22,020 nt of DNA. It comes from JAFGOY01 sp034430335 (GTDB lineage Bacteria > Chloroflexota > Anaerolineae > Aggregatilineales > UBA3940). The notes under the pieces were generated by a model. It worked only from the letters and a program-made list of their open reading frames with translations. It had not been told where the DNA came from and did not search any database. Positions within the stretch are counted from its first letter, which is position 1; each line of letters opens with the position of its first letter. Below are positions 21,477 through 22,020 of this stretch, piece by piece. The translations under genes were made by a program, and so were the position numbers. The DNA is taken from the NCBI GenBank assembly GCA_034430335.1, contig DAOUES010000066.1, forward strand, positions 1-22,020, written 5' to 3'.

Positions 21477-22020
21477 ATGGACATATCGAAGCTGAAGTTC
21501 CCACTGATCGTGATCGCCGTTGGGTTCGTGATCGGCCTGTTAAGCGACCTGCTTCTCTACGGCAACCCTTTGGGCATATCGGTGCCGATCATCGTCGTGC
21601 TGGTTCTGGTCGGATTGTTCGTGCTGGCGGCGGTCGAGGGCACGAAGGTTCTCTTCGGCAATCTCTGGCTGATCGTTCCCCTGCTGTTCATGGCGGCGAT
21701 GTCGGCGGTGCGGGCGGCCCCGCTGCTGCGCTTTCTGAACATCGCCGGGAGCCTGCTCCTGATGCTTCTCCTCGCCAACAGTCTCGCCACCCGCCCGCTG
21801 GTGAAGCTCAACATCGGCGGGTACCTGGAGGCGGTGTTCGAAAGCAGTTTGATGTCAGGGCTGGCGTCGGCGGCGCTGATCGAACACGGCGTGAACAAGG
21901 TCAAACAGCACGGGAAGTTGAGCCGACAGGTTTTGAGGAGCGTGATTATTGGCCTGTTAATCGCCGTGCCATTTCTCTGTATTTTCACGATCCTCTTCTC
22001 GTCGGCAGACCTCGTATTTG
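21477..22020 (+). CDS. Multi-spanning membrane protein, DUF4153/DUF4173-like (3' end outside window)
   Basis: First 181 codons of a membrane protein that runs off the right edge. GAGGGG lies 6 bp before ATG 21477. Hydrophobic segments appear at about residues 8-28, 34-53, 62-79, 85-103 and 152-175. The stretch LLFMAAMSAVRAAPLLRFLNIAGSLLLMLLL resembles the DUF4153/DUF4173 family by eye, whose function is unknown. The 196-bp gap before it (21281-21476) holds no clear promoter, hairpin or RNA gene that I could defend. Family assignment is tentative; membrane nature is clear. Confidence 0.65.
   Translation, partial: MDISKLKFPLIVIAVGFVIGLLSDLLLYGNPLGISVPIIVVLVLVGLFVLAAVEGTKVLFGNLWLIVPLLFMAAMSAVRAAPLLRFLNIAGSLLLMLLLANSLATRPLVKLNIGGYLEAVFESSLMSGLASAALIEHGVNKVKQHGKLSRQVLRSVIIGLLIAVPFLCIFTILFSSADLVF

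Overview
The window looks like a chromosomal segment from a Chloroflexota-type bacterium (Anaerolineae-like). Points in favour are the lipoprotein sugar-binding proteins with Ala/Glu-rich coiled-coil stalks, a Gram-positive/Chloroflexota-type LexA box (GAAC-N4-GTTC), and the mix of LacI regulators, FrcA/RbsC-type sugar transporters and cobalamin salvage genes. This placement is inference from gene style, not a database result.

Left part (1-11505), sugar uptake and catabolism. Two LacI-family repressors that are clearly paralogues of each other are transcribed divergently from 3369 (-) and 3736 (+). Each has its own TTGACA promoter, and a palindromic operator containing the shared 10-mer AACGATAACG lies at each predicted transcription start. 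The leftward arm carries lacI-1, a YtfQ-type binding lipoprotein and, after a 458-bp gap with its own promoter and hairpins, an RbsC/YtfT-type permease cut by the window edge. The rightward arm is a long operon: lacI-2, a zinc-dependent medium-chain dehydrogenase, an FGGY sugar kinase, an L-ribulose-5-phosphate 4-epimerase (AraD), a second binding lipoprotein, an FrcA-type ATPase and an FrcC-type permease. The simplest reading is import of a pentitol or pentose, oxidation to a ketopentose by the dehydrogenase, phosphorylation, and epimerisation to D-xylulose 5-phosphate. No sugar isomerase is present. Just behind the last permease is a previously unmarked 38-codon relic of a second, diverged araD 3' end.

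Middle (11506-15975). There is a structured intergenic region, then a pentapeptide-repeat protein with an N-terminal zinc ribbon, which ends in a clear intrinsic terminator. Convergent to it are a class I methyltransferase and an orphan MalK/MsiK-type ABC ATPase. Divergent from that ATPase is a radical SAM protein related to spore photoproduct lyase, whose promoter carries a LexA-type SOS box between -35 and -10.

Right part (15984-22020), higher GC by eye. A compact cobT-cobS-cobU operon (nucleotide loop assembly of cobalamin) runs leftward. Divergent from it are hypF ([NiFe]-hydrogenase CN ligand synthesis, probably leaderless), an OsmC-family protein and the 5' part of a multi-spanning membrane protein. 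No rRNA, tRNA, CRISPR array, insertion sequence or cobalamin riboswitch was recognised.
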